From assembly GCF_000313135.1 (NCBI RefSeq), contig NW_004457654.1, forward strand, positions 132,210 through 196,209: DNA of 64,000 bases, written 5' to 3'. The notes beneath the pieces are model-generated. The model was not told where the DNA came from. It saw only the letters and a program-made list of their open reading frames with translations, and made no database searches. Within the stretch, counting starts at the first letter, position 1. The number at the start of each line of letters is the position of its first letter. Shown here piece after piece: positions 23,903-37,056 of the stretch. This DNA comes from Acanthamoeba castellanii str. Neff (Eukaryota; Discosea; Longamoebia; Acanthamoebidae). The position numbers were made by a program, and so were the translations under genes.

Positions 23903-26255
23903 ATGAAGCAGGTCCGCTTCGTCGTGCTTGACCTGGTGGTAGACGAAGACGAGCAAGGTCTGGCTCTAGAATCAATGCAAGCCTTCAGGGACAGCACCGT
24001 CCGATGCCTGCGCGAGCTGGCGCACTACATTGCTGCAACACATGACAGTACACCCTCGTCATCAGCCTACTTCCTATCCCTCATTGTCGCCACATCTAGG
24101 GATGAGCCTGCTCAGGTACGACAACATACGTAATGACTTATGCGGCACCACCCTCATCAATAACCCGCGCTGTGCAGGCGCTACTCAAGCCACAAAAGTT
24201 CAAGCTGGCGGTCTGCCGCCAAGCCATCGAGGCTTTGGCCAAGTTGAAGCTGAGCGCACGACCCGGTTCGGTAGCTGACACGCCCCCACGCAGCGGAGGT
24301 ACTTCTCCAATGCTCCTGCCCTGTGGCGCCCTTTCACTAACGTTTGCCCTTTGCCCGACCAGATGATGCCTTGGAGCTGGCTTCCCACTACATGCAGGTA
24401 CGTGGATATGCTATGCATATGCCTACGCACTTGACTTTGTGACTTACAAGCTTGACACATCGAGCAGCAACTCAAGAAGACCCCTAAAGCGCTACGCGCG
24501 TTGGAGGTCAAGATTTCATACATCACCCGGGGCTGCCCGGCTGTCTCGCAGCGTTTTGAAGAGGTTCTCAAGGTGCGCGCCTACTTAAACTGGACGAGCT
24601 GGACAATCGTACGCACTCTAGCTAAGCTGCAGGTATGCGCCAGGTGCTCGCAGAGGATGATACACCCGTGGAGTTCGTGTGTATGTCTTCTTTCGAACAG
24701 GAAGACCTACACCACAGCGAGGAAGGCGTTGTCCGCACGAACAACGAGCTCGCCGAACTGGTACGCAGCGCATGGGTGCTGTGTCGCAAGATCTTTGTTG
24801 CTCACAGCGACTGCAACACAGGCTCTCTTCCTTCGAAGCTGGCCAAACTGTAGCATCACTCGCACCGATAATGGTACCCCTATCGAGTGGTTGTGAGGGA
24901 GGCTTTTGACTCAGTGCGCGCACAGAGGAGTTCGCTATGCGCAAGATGTTCAAGTGCTGGGCAACGCCGCGCCGGACCACGGCGACGCTTTGGTTTCCTT
25001 CAAGCGAGAAGGACAGTTGCGCTCCCTCAAGCGATGATACGCAGCTTCGATGTGAAGTTCATCGAGCCATGCTCGATGCGAGATTAGCTCAAGCTCAGGT
25101 ACTCCTCCAGCTTTTGCTCTACGTCCGCTTGAAGTAGGTTCACTTGGCTCATCGACACTTCCGGGTGCATCAGATCTGCTCGTGCTGCAAGGCACCCGCC
25201 GAGATGATGCATCTGTGCCACCATAAGAAGGCACCTCTCGGTAAAGCCGAGGTCATCCAAACCTATGCGCTGGGCGATTCCGTCTTCAGAGCCAGGACCG
25301 AAGACCATGCACAGCTCTTGTCCGGCGGCACCCTACTAATGGTGGTCAAGCGAGTCGAACTTCAGACATTGAGCGAAAGCCTGCTCTACGGAGAAGTACG
25401 CCCCCGATTCTTATTCGCTTTGGCCCTACTTAAGACACTTATATCTTCGCCCCCACCTACCCAGCCTTCTATCGTGACACCGTCCAGCGATGCCGAATTA
25501 GAGTGGGAGACGATCAAGGTGAACAGCCAGCAGTTCGTAGCGTTGTGGCGCCTTCTGCTAACCAAGGTCCAAGTCTCACTGCTTGTTTGTTATTACTCCT
25601 CTCGACTTATCACTTATGCATTCTCCTTCGCAGAATCAAGGCCTGCTGCTCAAGGCTCGAGGCTACCCGCATGCTATGTCGCCACTCCTCAGTTTGTTCA
25701 TTCTGCTGCCCAACCAGCTCAGCGCTGATCCGTCGTTTCTCCTGCGGGTACCGACCCTCCTTGCCCAGCAGAGAAATGCTCTCGTTCCCCAGCTAAAAGT
25801 GCCCACCAGAGCGTCATGACGCGAGAGCAGTACCTGCCGCCCCCCGCCAGAACCCTTTCGCAAGCCGAGTCAGTACAACAGAAGATGCTCACAGAGATGG
25901 ATCAGCATCTCAACAAGGTACCCTCGCGCGGCCAATCGTCTGCCCCCCTCTATCTTTACTCTCCTAATGCGAATTATGTACGACGTAAAAGGTGGCCGTG
26001 TGCGACTACAACCCGCTCGATCACACAAGCCAGTTCCACGAGTTCGTTGGCCGCCTTGTCCTCGCGAACCGGGACGACGCCCCGACGGCTCCCGAGCGCA
26101 AGGGCCAACCCTTCAAACCAACGGCTGGCCCAAGCTCGACCCGCTTCACCAACCGCAAGACGACAACAACGAACCTGGTGCGCATCGGCGATGTCGCGCT
26201 GAAAAGTTCGGCCAAGAGCTCTTCGTCAGCGCGAAGGCACATGACCCTTCTCTGA
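23903..26255 (+). CDS. M1AP-like protein (meiosis 1 associated protein)
   Basis: Exons: 23903-24115, 24178-24298, 24363-24397, 24468-24572, 24644-24760, 24822-24873, 24926-25098, 25138-25395, 25465-25566, 25634-25747, 25810-25917, 25992-26255; 1,662 nt, 553 residues, close to my recollection of the animal protein (about 530). No catalytic motif is seen. The similarity is from memory and is collinear over the C-terminal half: an LRCEVH...L element, a CSCCK cysteine cluster, LEWETIKVNSQQFVALW then LLLKARG, an FILLPN strand, and YNPLDH near the end. In mouse and human, M1AP is a germline factor linked to the TEX11/SHOC1/SPO16 group, which works with MSH4-MSH5. Splicing in the middle exons (24573-24925) is the least certain part. 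If homology fails, this is an unknown intracellular protein. Confidence 0.55.
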
Positions 26256-27093
26256 GCCTCGCGAACAGGCAGGAGACGAAGCGAGCGAGCATCAAAGAGA
26301 GAATCGCCATTGTCGGCTCATGTTCTCTGTCATAATACAGCTCCGCTTACTCTCTTGAGAGGGTGCCTTTCGTCAGGGCCTGCCGACAGGCCGTAAGAGT
26401 TGAGCAGCGTTTCGCATTCCGCCTCGGTGAGAGTGTAGAGTGCATCCCTCCTCGCTGACGACCTGCTCAAGGGGCTCCGATCCAGAAAGATGTGTTGATG
26501 TTCGACATCCTGGCAGAGACAACCATCGGATTACCTAGCCCACAACCTGTCAAACTTCAGTCGATCCAGGCCCCGAGCCTGCCTCCATATCCACCGCCCA
26601 AGCAGGAGCAGTGGCCGCTTTCATCGTGGAGACCAAAGGCAACATTCAATACCCACCCGAGTGCGCAGGGAAATCATGTGGAGAGGAGGCTGAACCACTT
26701 TCCGTCATGGTCTTGTGCTTGTAGGAAAGCGCCCCGACGGATGCAACTTGGGTGACTAATGTGTTGCCTCCCACCCTTCTCGCCATCTTGACCCGGCTCG
26801 TGTACCATGGCATCCTCGACATCTTGCGCTGTGACGGAGCAATTCCGTTTATCAAATGGGGGGGGAAGGTACTCCAGCGGCAATGGCTCTCAAAGAGTTG
26901 AGTTCGAGTTGTGAAGTGAGCGGGTGAGTGACCGCCTTCCTGCGAAAAGATCCAAACAAAGGCAGCGATGGAGAGAGAGTTGGGTGTACATTACACAGAG
27001 CGCTCCGGCCTCGCCACAAAAATGGAACGGGTGGTGGGAGAATAGAACGAAGACGGAGTGAAGGATAGAGTAGAGAGTAGAGAGTGTGAGCCA
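26256..27093. other. Intergenic region between convergent 3' ends
   Basis: About 840 bp between the M1AP-like stop and the CLU-LRR stop. It has no reading frame with recognisable features and no repeats beyond a nine-G run near 26859-26867. It probably holds both 3' UTRs. Confidence 0.5.
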
Positions 27094-28376
27094 CTAGTAG
27101 GAGAAGCCCTGGAAGTTCCAGGGACCGCCGCTGCCTCGCACGCCCTTGAGCTGACTGCGGTCGTTGCACACGATGTCGATGTGGACGTAGACCTCCTGCA
27201 GCCACATCAGCTTCTGGTTGGACAGGAGCGGGCAGTGCGTCACGTTCAGCCGCTGCAAGTGGGGGCATCGCTGCCACAGCATGTCCAGCGTCCGGTCCGT
27301 GATCTGCGTGTATGTCACACATCAGCGAATGTGGAAAGGTTAGCCTTCCACCAATTCGTGCGCGTGCGGTGGTGCGTGTGCGTGTGCGGTGGCGCGTGTG
27401 CGGTCATGTGGGCGTGTGCGGACCTTAGGACAGTTCTTGAGGCAGAGGCTCTTGAGGTTGTAGAGGGCCGGGGGCAGGACTGGTCGTACGGCGGCCGCGG
27501 CGGTCGGCGTGGAGGCGACGGAGGGCATGGGCGTTTCGGGCTCAGGCGAGGAGGCCACCTGGAGGGTGGGCAGGGTCTCGGCCGAGAAGGAGGACAGGCG
27601 GAGCCGCGGCGGCGACTCGTTGTCCTGGTAGTGCGTCCGCGTCTCCACCATGCCGGCCGACGCCGCGATGCCGGCCTTGCGCCGCTTCTTGTCCTTCTTC
27701 TTGATCGCCACCTTCGTCCCCTTGCCGGGGCTCGTGTTCTCGGACTTGCTCTTGCCGCTCACCACCTTGCTGCCGCTGTTCGCCCTCGGCGACACGGGCG
27801 AGTGCGAGGGACTCTTCGCCACCTCCTTCGACTCGTCCGCCTGCTGCGACTGTGATGACGGTGAAGTTGACGACGACGCCGATAGTTGCTGCTGCTGCTG
27901 CTGCTGCTGGGTGTGCTGGAGAGTGATGGCGCCCTCGCGCATGATCTGGTAGAGCAGCGTGGACGAGCTGCGCACGAGCATGATCCGACTCTTCTCCTTC
28001 CGCAAGGCGCGCCGGTTCTTGCGCTCGACGGCCTTGGGATCGACCGACACAGCGTCCTCGAGCTGCAGCTCGGCACCGTCGCCGTCCTTCTCCGCGCCCA
28101 TCTCTTCCTCGTCGTCGTCCGCCGCCGCCGCCGCAACTCGCTTCTTGGCGGCGTCGGATCGCTGCTGCTGCTTCTTGACCTTGCGCTGCTGCTGCAGGGA
28201 CAGGTCGGCGATCTCACGCTCGAGGTCCTTCTCGCGCTTCTCCTCCATCCGCCGCTTCTGCTTCTCCTCCTCCTCTCGCTCGGTGAAATCGAACGCATCG
28301 TCGCTGATTCGCTCGTTCTTCCACAACGACAGATGCTCCAGTGACCTGCAGCGACACGCACCCCTGCGTCAGCAGT

Positions 28377-28429
<53 letters not shown>

Positions 28430-31400
28430 ACACACACACACACACACAACCGCACGCTTACCGGCAGTTCCAGCAGATGGTCTGGAGCACGTAGTCGTTG
28501 ATGTTGTTGTTGGCGTTGAGGCACAGATGCTTGAGCGCGGTGCAGGTCACGGCCAGCGAGTGGATGGACGACGCCGTGACGGCGGGACACGAAAGCAGAA
28601 TGAAGCTCTCCAGCTCGGTGCAATTAAGCGCCAGCGCGTTGATCGCCACATCACCTGCATAAAGCGAAGGCTCCGCACATCAGCATTCGCCACGTGTGTG
28701 TTGTGTGTGCGCCGTGTGTGTGTGTGTGTGTGTGTGTGTGTCGTGTGTGTAACGTACTGATGTCATCGCAATGGGAGACTCGAATGAAGCGGAGCGAGGG
28801 GCAGTTCTTGGCGAACGAACGAATGACCTTGTCCGTGTGGTCGGTCTGGTACAGCGATATCGACTGCAGGCCCGACCTGGACTTGGCGACTCGTGCGATT
28901 TCTTCGCCCTTCCCGGTGAGCTTGTTGCAGGCGAAGAGGTTGAGATCGACCAGCTTCGGGCAGCCGAACGACGGCGTCAACGCCTCCTCGAGCATCGCCA
29001 CCGTCTCCCTCTCCTTTTCCCTCTCCTTTTCCCGCTCCTTCTCTTTCTCTTTTTCCTTTTCCTTGATCTTCACCTCTTTGACCTTCTCCTTGACCTTCTC
29101 CGCGTCCTTCTCGTCACCGCCGCCGCTGCCGATGCTCACCCGCACCACCTCGCGCTCGAGCACGGTGTCGATGTCGGTCGAGTTGTCGCTCATCAGTTGT
29201 TGCTCCACGCCCTCGGGCTTGCCACTCTCCTTGCTGTTGTTGTCGCGCTTCTTGTCGGCGCGGCGCTTGATGAACATGCGCTTCTTCCGCTTCTTCTCCT
29301 CCTTCTCCTCCTCCTTCTCGCGCTTCTTTTCGCGCTTCTCCTCCTTCTCGCGCTCCTTCTCCTCCTTCCGCTCCTGCTTCTTGAGGCCCCGCTTGCGCTC
29401 GTTCTCCTTCTTCGACACGTCGCGGCCCACGCCGTCCACCACCACGCTGCGCCGCCGGTTGATGATCAGCGGCGCCACCGTCGACACCTCGTGGCAGTTG
29501 CTGATGTCGAGCTTGGTCAGATTCGACAGCGAGTCCCCGATCCACTCCAGCGACCTGCCACGTCAGCTGTAAGGAATGTGCAAGGAATGTGGTGAGGAAT
29601 GCACGAGGAATGATGGTACCGGTCGGTGACGCAGTCGCTGGCGCCGCTGAGCACGAGGGTCTGGAGGCTGACGCCGCGCTTGGTGATGTGCTTGATGGCC
29701 TTCTCGGTGAGCCGCAGGCAGCGCGTGAGGTTGAGGTACGTGAGGCTGCCCTCCCGCGCGGTGCCGCGGTCGATCGACTCCTTGCTGCCCCGCCGCTCGC
29801 GCTCGACCAGCGACTCGCCGCGCAGGTCAGCAGCCCCAACCAGCGACTGCTGCTTGCCGTAGTAGTCGCCGTTGCTGGTCTTGAGCTTGGCCCGCACGCG
29901 CTTGCGGATCTTGCTTCGGTTGAGCGAGCTGCTGTTATTGCTGTCCTTGCTGTCCTCGCTGTCCTCCGAGTCGGCCTGGCCGCCGTCGCTCTCGTCGCCA
30001 ACTGAGCCCTCGGCCCGCACAAGGAGGCCCAACGACGACGACGACGACGAGGCGGAGACTGAGGCGCCGGTGCCGGCGGAGGGGGTCGAGGTCGAGCTCA
30101 GCTCGCTGCCCTCCTTGCTGCGGCTGGGCCCCAGCAGGCCGCCGCCGCTCGGTGTGCTGTCAATGCTGTCGCGCGACCCGGAGCCCTCGTCGCCCAGGCA
30201 CGAGCGCAGGAGGTGCTTGAGGTTGATGTCGGTGATGCGGCTCCACGAGAGGTCCAGGGTGCGCAGGTGGATGAGCTTCTTGCCGAGGTTGATGAACAGC
30301 AGCTTGTTCTCGTCGCCGATGTGGTGGCTGTAGGACAGGTTGAGCTCCGTGAGGTGCGCGAAGTTGGGCGCGAACGAGAGCAGCGCGGTGCCCCGCAGGA
30401 ACGTGGCCTGCTGCTGGGCCGCGCGGTCGCCGGCCCCGCCACCACTTCCACCACCCCCGCCGCCGCCGCGGTTGCCGAAGCGGGGCGAGAGCATGGACGT
30501 GATGGCCGACGACACGCTGCTGTGGCTGCTGGTCGGGCGCTGCAGGTCGACCTGGCCGCCGATGCCCGAGGGCGAGGGCGACGACGAGGGCGACGGCGGG
30601 GGCGACGTGCTGGGCGAGAGGCCGTCGCGCGGGGACTTGGGCGAGGCCGGGGGCGAGGCTGACACGGCAGACGACCCGGCGGCGGCGGGGCCGGGGGAGG
30701 CGAGGGCCAGGGCGACGGCGAGGGACGACGGCTGCGACGCGAGCGACGGGCTCTTGTCCTGGCCGAAGGGCAGCTTCGTTCGCAGATGCCGTGCCGACGC
30801 GTAGGAGACGGGGCCGGGCTGCGGCTGGACCACCACCACGGGCTCCGAGAAGATTTGCGTCTTGGTCAGGTTGAGCACGCGCAGGCCCGTGCAAGCCTCC
30901 ACCCCTGCAGCGGGAACGAACGACACAACAACAGCAACGAAAGACGGGCTGACGTCAGCAACACCGGAGAGGTGCGGGGGATTGACGCGCACAGACAAAC
31001 ACGTACAGCGACGAATGATCACGTCCGAGATGTTGGGGCAGTTCTCGATGTGCAGAATGGTGAGCGAGGCCGTAGATGACGGCAATCCTACATTCGATTG
31101 ACAAGCAACGCGTTGTGAGCGAGTGGTGTGCGTACGCCACGCGCACACGACACGACACACACAGTAAGACCGAAAGGGGCTTAACTAAGCGTACCAGTGG
31201 AGGGGTCGTCGAACTTGAACTCGAAAGAGGGCGAGCGGCCGAGCGGTGGTGGATTCTCGGCATCTAAGCTGTTGTGGACGGGCGTGGAGTCGCTGTTTCG
31301 GCGCGATGGCGAGGGCGGCGGCGAGGGTCCGCTCATGGTAGTGCTGCGCTTACGGCCGACGCGGTTCGACCGCGTCTCGATGAGCGGCGACGACGAACTG

Positions 31401-34400
31401 AGCGCAGTGTCCTCAAACGTGAACGAGATGCGCGTCTCGGCGCTCACGTCCATCGACTTGCGCGGCAGCAGCGGCGACGTCGACACCGGGGTGAAGGTGC
31501 CTGACACGGTCTTGGGAATGAGCCGCGCCGGCAGGGCCGTGATGGGCGCCGGGCAGGCGCCCATCTGTCGTGGGCTCGGCACCGCGGGCTCCCCTGATGA
31601 CGGCGTCGCGGCGGCTGGGACTGGTTCGGGCTTGGGCTGGTTGCCGCTGCTGCTGCTACTGCTGCTGCTGCTGCCGAGCATGGGCAGCGTGAGGCGCGGG
31701 ATGGAGGGCCGCAGGGTGGGCGACCGCGGGGCCGGCCGGGCGGTCTCGCTGCCCGTCGGCGGTGAGGCCGCGGGGCTCCCGCCCTCACGCGCGGCCAGCA
31801 GCTTGTGGAGCAGCGAGATGTCGCCGAGGTCGTTGAAGCTCCGACTCCGGCGGTGCCGCTTGCGCTCTTCCCTCTGCGTCGCGGTGGTGGGGGTCAGCAG
31901 CAGCGAGGCCGCCTCGTCGTGCTGCTCTGCTCGTTCCTTGTGTTGTTGCCGCTCGTCGGATCGGCGGATGATCTTGCCCGAGCCCTCGCGCCGGATCTTG
32001 TTGGCCTCGCGGGCCTCCTTGAAGTCGCCCTTGTCGGTGCGCGGAGTCTCGTTACCGCGCGGGCTCTTGGGCTTCGATGGGTCGTCGTCGGCCGACGGCT
32101 TGGCGGGCTTGGCGTCGCTGGCCAGCGACGGCCGCTTGTCGTGCTTGAATATGTTGCGCACGGTGCGCGTGGGCCGCATGGAGGCCGACAGCGACTTGGC
32201 GGGCTCGCTCTCATCGTCGGTACTACCCCCGGTGGTGGTGATGAGGTGGGCGATCAAAGGCGCCGACGTGCTGATCTCGGTGGTGCGGCGCCCTCGGTCG
32301 TGGTTGAGGCTGCGCGGCCGCAGCTCGCCATCGGTGCCGGCACGGGTTCGCTCGGTGACGCAACCGCGTCGCTGGGCCTCGGCCGCGAGTCGGGTCTCGA
32401 CAACGCGCTCACGTTCGCCGCTGTGCTGGAGCGTCTTCAGCTTTTGGATCATGGACGACGTGAACGGCATGTCCGTGATACGGTCGCAGTTGACCAGATG
32501 CAGGGTCTTGACATTGGCCAATCGCAGCAGGATCGAAAGCACACGATCCGTCAACGGTGTACCGCACCACCTGCACCACCGCATCTGTGCGTCAGACTTC
32601 ACCCTCGCCACACGCACCACACGCACCCCACCACACACGTACTCGGAGTGAATCTCCTCGAGAGTGGGGCTCTTCTGCTTGAGCTCCATGATCTGCGCGA
32701 GCTCGTGGTCGTCCAGGAGGAGCCCGTTTTCCATCCACCCAAGCACCGGGCCATAGGCGCGGTGGATGGCGGCCAGCTCGTCGTCCTCGTCGTCCTCCGA
32801 GTCCCTGCCGCTGCCGGCGCTGCTGGTGCTGCCCCTTCGTCCCCGGTCGAACGCCAGCGAGAGCCCGCGCTTGGCGGGCTGGCCCGAGGCGCGCCCGGGG
32901 CCGGCATGGCCAAAGGAGGAGTTCATGCTGCGCCTGGCCCGGGCCAGCTCGCTCTCCTTCTTCCACTTGCGCCGGCGGGCGGCGATAAGCGCGCGTCGGA
33001 AGTAGCTGCCGCTCTTGGCGTAGAGGGAGGTGGAGGTCTCCTGCGCGGCGTCGCGCTTGGCAGTGTAGTCGAGCTTCATGAAGTCCTCCTTGCGCTTGAG
33101 CTGCCGGGCCTCCTCGAGCAGCAGGAGGCCCCACTTGAGCCACACCATGTGCTCGTTCTCGTCGTTCTTGCACACCGTCTTGGTGAGCAGCCCGTAGCAC
33201 TCGCGCAGGATGGCGATGAACTTGAGCCGCAGCTGACGGTTGCCGAAGCGACTCGCCCGGCGCTCGCTCATGGTTCGCTCCAGCCAGGCCGTGAGCTCGA
33301 TCAGGCCATTGTACTTCCACGCGTCGTCCTTGATCTGGTCCCGCTCGGTCTGGGCGGCGGCGGCGGCTTCGGTCTGCTCGTCGTCCTCGTTGCCCAGGCC
33401 GCGCGTGCGCTTGTCCTCCTCGTCGAGCGATCGCAGGAGGTCAGAAGTCGTGCAGCGCGAGAACCGGCGGTTCTTGTCCGAGGCCGCGGCTGCACTGTCG
33501 TCGTGCACCTCCTTGGCCTCCTTTTCGCGCTGGATCGCTTCCCTCTGTGCTCCCTCCTGCTCGGCCGAGTCGTCCATGGCCAGTCTGTACATGCGCAGCG
33601 CTGGGCGGGGGAGGGGGAGAAGGGTGGCAAAGTCAGTCTATTGAGTCGCAAGGACCCGTTGGGCGCGGTGGAATGTGTGGCATGCGTACCCATTTCGCAC
33701 AGGCCGTGGGCCACCAGGTTGGGTCCGGTGAGCTGGGCCTGGGTGATGAGGGCGTCTCCGTAACGCTTCATGATCTCGACGTTGTCCGGCGTGGCTTCGA
33801 TCGCCTGTAAAAGAAAAACGAAATAAGAATGACGACTTTGAGAAAAAGAAGAAGAAACACAAGAGGGCACCTTTTCGTATTTGGTCATGGCCAGCTGGAA
33901 GAGCCTCTCGGCCTTGCCCCCAGTATATCGGCCCTTGGGGTCCTTGATGAAGCTTCCCACGCCCATCTTCACTTCGATTTGCATCGAGCCGCCTGCGCAC
34001 GCGAGGCCAGGGAACAGCCCCACGTCAGCAAAACCGCAATTGTAAAGCCGAAAGGGGGATCAAGTACCCTGCTCCCTGGACCACTGCTGTACAGACTGAA
34101 GGTGCAGAGTCGATGCCTCGGCGAGGAGGATCATGTTCATGTTGCGCACCCGCACGCTCACCTTCTTGATATCCGGGTAGACCTGCACAAGCACGCGTTG
34201 AGCTCGGGTGACCGCGAGGGGAAGAGAGAGAGAGAAGCTACACGTACCAACTCGAAGGCGGCACCCTTGCGGTGGAGCTCGGTCTGGGCGCGCTCGGTGA
34301 TATCGAAGCCGCAGAGCTGCTTCATTCGCCCGAACAGCTGGCACACCTCGCGCGCGTGCTGCAGGAGCATCAGGAACAGCACCGTGGGGTCGTCTCCCTC

Positions 34401-37024
34401 GCTCGCGGCCGCGGCGGTCGGCACGTGCTTAGCTGCGTAGGACCTGCCCTCCAACCACTGCGCACGTCATGGCATGTGAGCGAATTTATATATATATATA
34501 TATATATTAATCTGCTGTGTGGTGGGGGGGGGCGAAGGGGAGTGTACCATGAAGTCCTTGAGAATGGACTGCTTGAGCTCAACGTGCCAGAAGTGGGCCG
34601 AAGTCTCCTCCTTGCTGGGCGGGCCTTCGACTCGGCCGAGCACCATGTTCAAGAACTCCATCACCAGCACCCGATAGGGTTCCTCGGCTATCGTGGCCCC
34701 GAGTGTTCGCATTTTCTGCGCAGAGACAGCGTGGAAAGGTCTTGTGTTAACAAGCGGAGTGACACAGTTGAGGGAAAGCAAACGAAGAGGGGGATGATAC
34801 TTGTCGCAGCCGCTCACGCAGCGCATTCTTGATCACGCGGACACATATCTCTCTGAAGATGGCTTTCTTCACCATGGAGCGCTTCGCGAGGTGATACAGC
34901 ACACCCAGATAACGAACGTTGATGCCTAAACGAAGAAGGCCGTCAGTGTGAGAGAGAGCTGGTGCACCAAAGCTTGGAGGAACCCTCGGGTGAGTGGTGT
35001 TGACGACGGTACCGTTGCGGTGCATGAGCTGACTGAGGGAGTGATCGTCGGAGGTGGTGCCGGGCTCGTTGTCCTCCAGCCAGGCCGAAAACTTGGTGAC
35101 GACCACGCTTTCCAGATGGATCGTGGCTTCTTCGATTTCGCGGTTGTGGATCGCCGAGTCGTGGCCGCCGAAGCCGCTGAACGCATCGGAAGACAGCGGG
35201 CGTCCGTAGCTGTACGCACATAGGAGAAGGAGGGTCAGACATTGGGCGAGAGGGTGGTTGAAGATGAATGAGAAGATGTGGGTGGGGGAGGTCTCGAGAA
35301 CCTGGCGAGGAATTCGGGACGGAAGAGGCGGTAGAGGTGGACGGGCAGCGGTGGTGGAGGCTTGAAGTCCTTCCGCCGCGCCTTCTTGGCCTTTTTGCAG
35401 CTGCCGGAGGTGTTCACGCCGGCCATCATGACCTCGGTGTACTCCCGGTCGGTCACTGTGTAGGTCACGTGCTTGGCCACGGGCGGGCACACGCGCGCCA
35501 GATCGATGACGTAGTTACGCCCGTCCTTGCCGATGTGCCCTGTGATAAACATTTAAATATAAATAAATTGAAAAAAAACCTCTATCTACTCAATATAGAA
35601 AACAAACAATAGACGCACCCTCAATGTCGGCAGGACCATAAATAAACTCTTGTTTGTACGCTTCTTCAGGGAAGCCGGCCACGTGCCCTGAATTATGGCG
35701 AATAGGTCGTGAGTGGATTGCAAATGATCAGCCACGCTAACAGACGGAGTAGGCACGCACCCTTGAGTTTCAGTTTGCGGCCAGCGACAGCCATGATCTT
35801 GTTGAAACGTTCGTTCATGGCCCACACATGCTGCCCGTAGTCGTTGGAACCATAGACCAATGTGTCGTTCTCTGCACGCACGTGGGTTAGGATCTATCGA
35901 TATACAATACAGCGCAGTGGAGTGGAGCGGCCAAGTGCGGGGAAAAGGTACCGATGGGAAGGATGCTCATGGCCACCAGACGGAAGCCGCGATAGTCGAT
36001 GAGCGACATGAGCGGAATGCGCAGCCCCGGCACCAGGCCATAAAATCGCATGAGACTCTTCAACTCGTGACCTATCGGCACATCCCATTGCGCGGAGTAG
36101 ATGGTAAGGGCGAAGGCAGAACAGAGGTGCCGAAGAGGGGGAAAAGAGAGAGGGACACGCTGTATATACCGGCAGACTTGGCGGCATATTGGTCGCCGCG
36201 GTACAGACCCTTCCAGTCGGTGGCGAACTTGAAGATGATGCCGTGGTAGATGTACTTTTCTCCGCCGGCTTGCCCGCCCAAGTGGTCGGCTGACGTCACA
36301 CAGCCACAAGGCAAATAAAACGTTTGAATGCGATAGGTCAGAAAACGCCAAATTAAAAACCGGAACCGTCAGAAGAACGCGATCTCGGCGGCAGCACGCG
36401 CAGTTCACGGCCGTTGGTGTGTGTCATAAGAAGGGGATCGAGGCAAAGGAGGAGAGTACCGGGCTTGATCGTCTTGTAGGCGCGCGGGAGGAAGCTCTCC
36501 TGGACAATGATCTTGCCGTAGGTCTTGGAGGCGTGCACAAAGTCGTGAGCCAGGGCGGAGAGCTCGCGGTACTTGCACAGCCGCGCCTCCGCTGTGTTCT
36601 CGGCCTTGTCCAGGATGGCCTGAAACTCTGCTCGTTGCAACCAAACAAACAAACAACACGTCAGCCACCACACGCCAGACACCACCGCCACAACGACGCA
36701 GCATGCTGTCGCGACGTACTCTCGTTCCAGTTCATGGGAAAGCCGCTGCCGATGGGGGCTGTGGCGGGGTCAGCCTGCGTGGCGGCGGCCGGCGGCGCGC
36801 GAGGGCTGTCGGTCTCGTTGAGCTGGGCGGCCCAGTTCATGCGCGCCGTGCGGGTCTCGAGCTGGGCCACGGTGGCGTCGCGGCCGTTGAGGCTGGGGTA
36901 CACCTTGACGGGCATGGACGAGGGCAGGAGGTCAGACATGGCATAGGGATTGCCTTCGCCTCCATCGTCGCCACCTCCATCTTCCGCGGTGGATGAATCG
37001 TCATCGTCTGAGTCTGAGGATGAA

Positions 37025-37056
<32 letters not shown>

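Noticed and set aside
24573..24643. Reading through as coding (VRAYLNWTSW...) in the M1AP-like gene
   Set aside because: It stays open but leads into a frame that loses the later M1AP-like sequence; splicing it out restores the frame of the next exon.
26492..26755. Plus-strand reading frame of 87 codons
   Set aside because: Pro/Gln/Ser composition without domain signal, in a region between convergent 3' ends, and no splice partners found.
28651..29572. Plus-strand Phe/Ser-rich reading frame
   Set aside because: Antisense of the Lys/Glu-rich coiled-coil part of the CLU-LRR protein.
31197..33763. Very long plus-strand reading frames (up to about 650 codons) opposite the CLU-LRR gene
   Set aside because: They mirror GC-rich coding sequence of the minus strand, contain Arg/Ser/Pro/Val-biased nonsense composition, and the minus strand gives LRR and TPR sequence.
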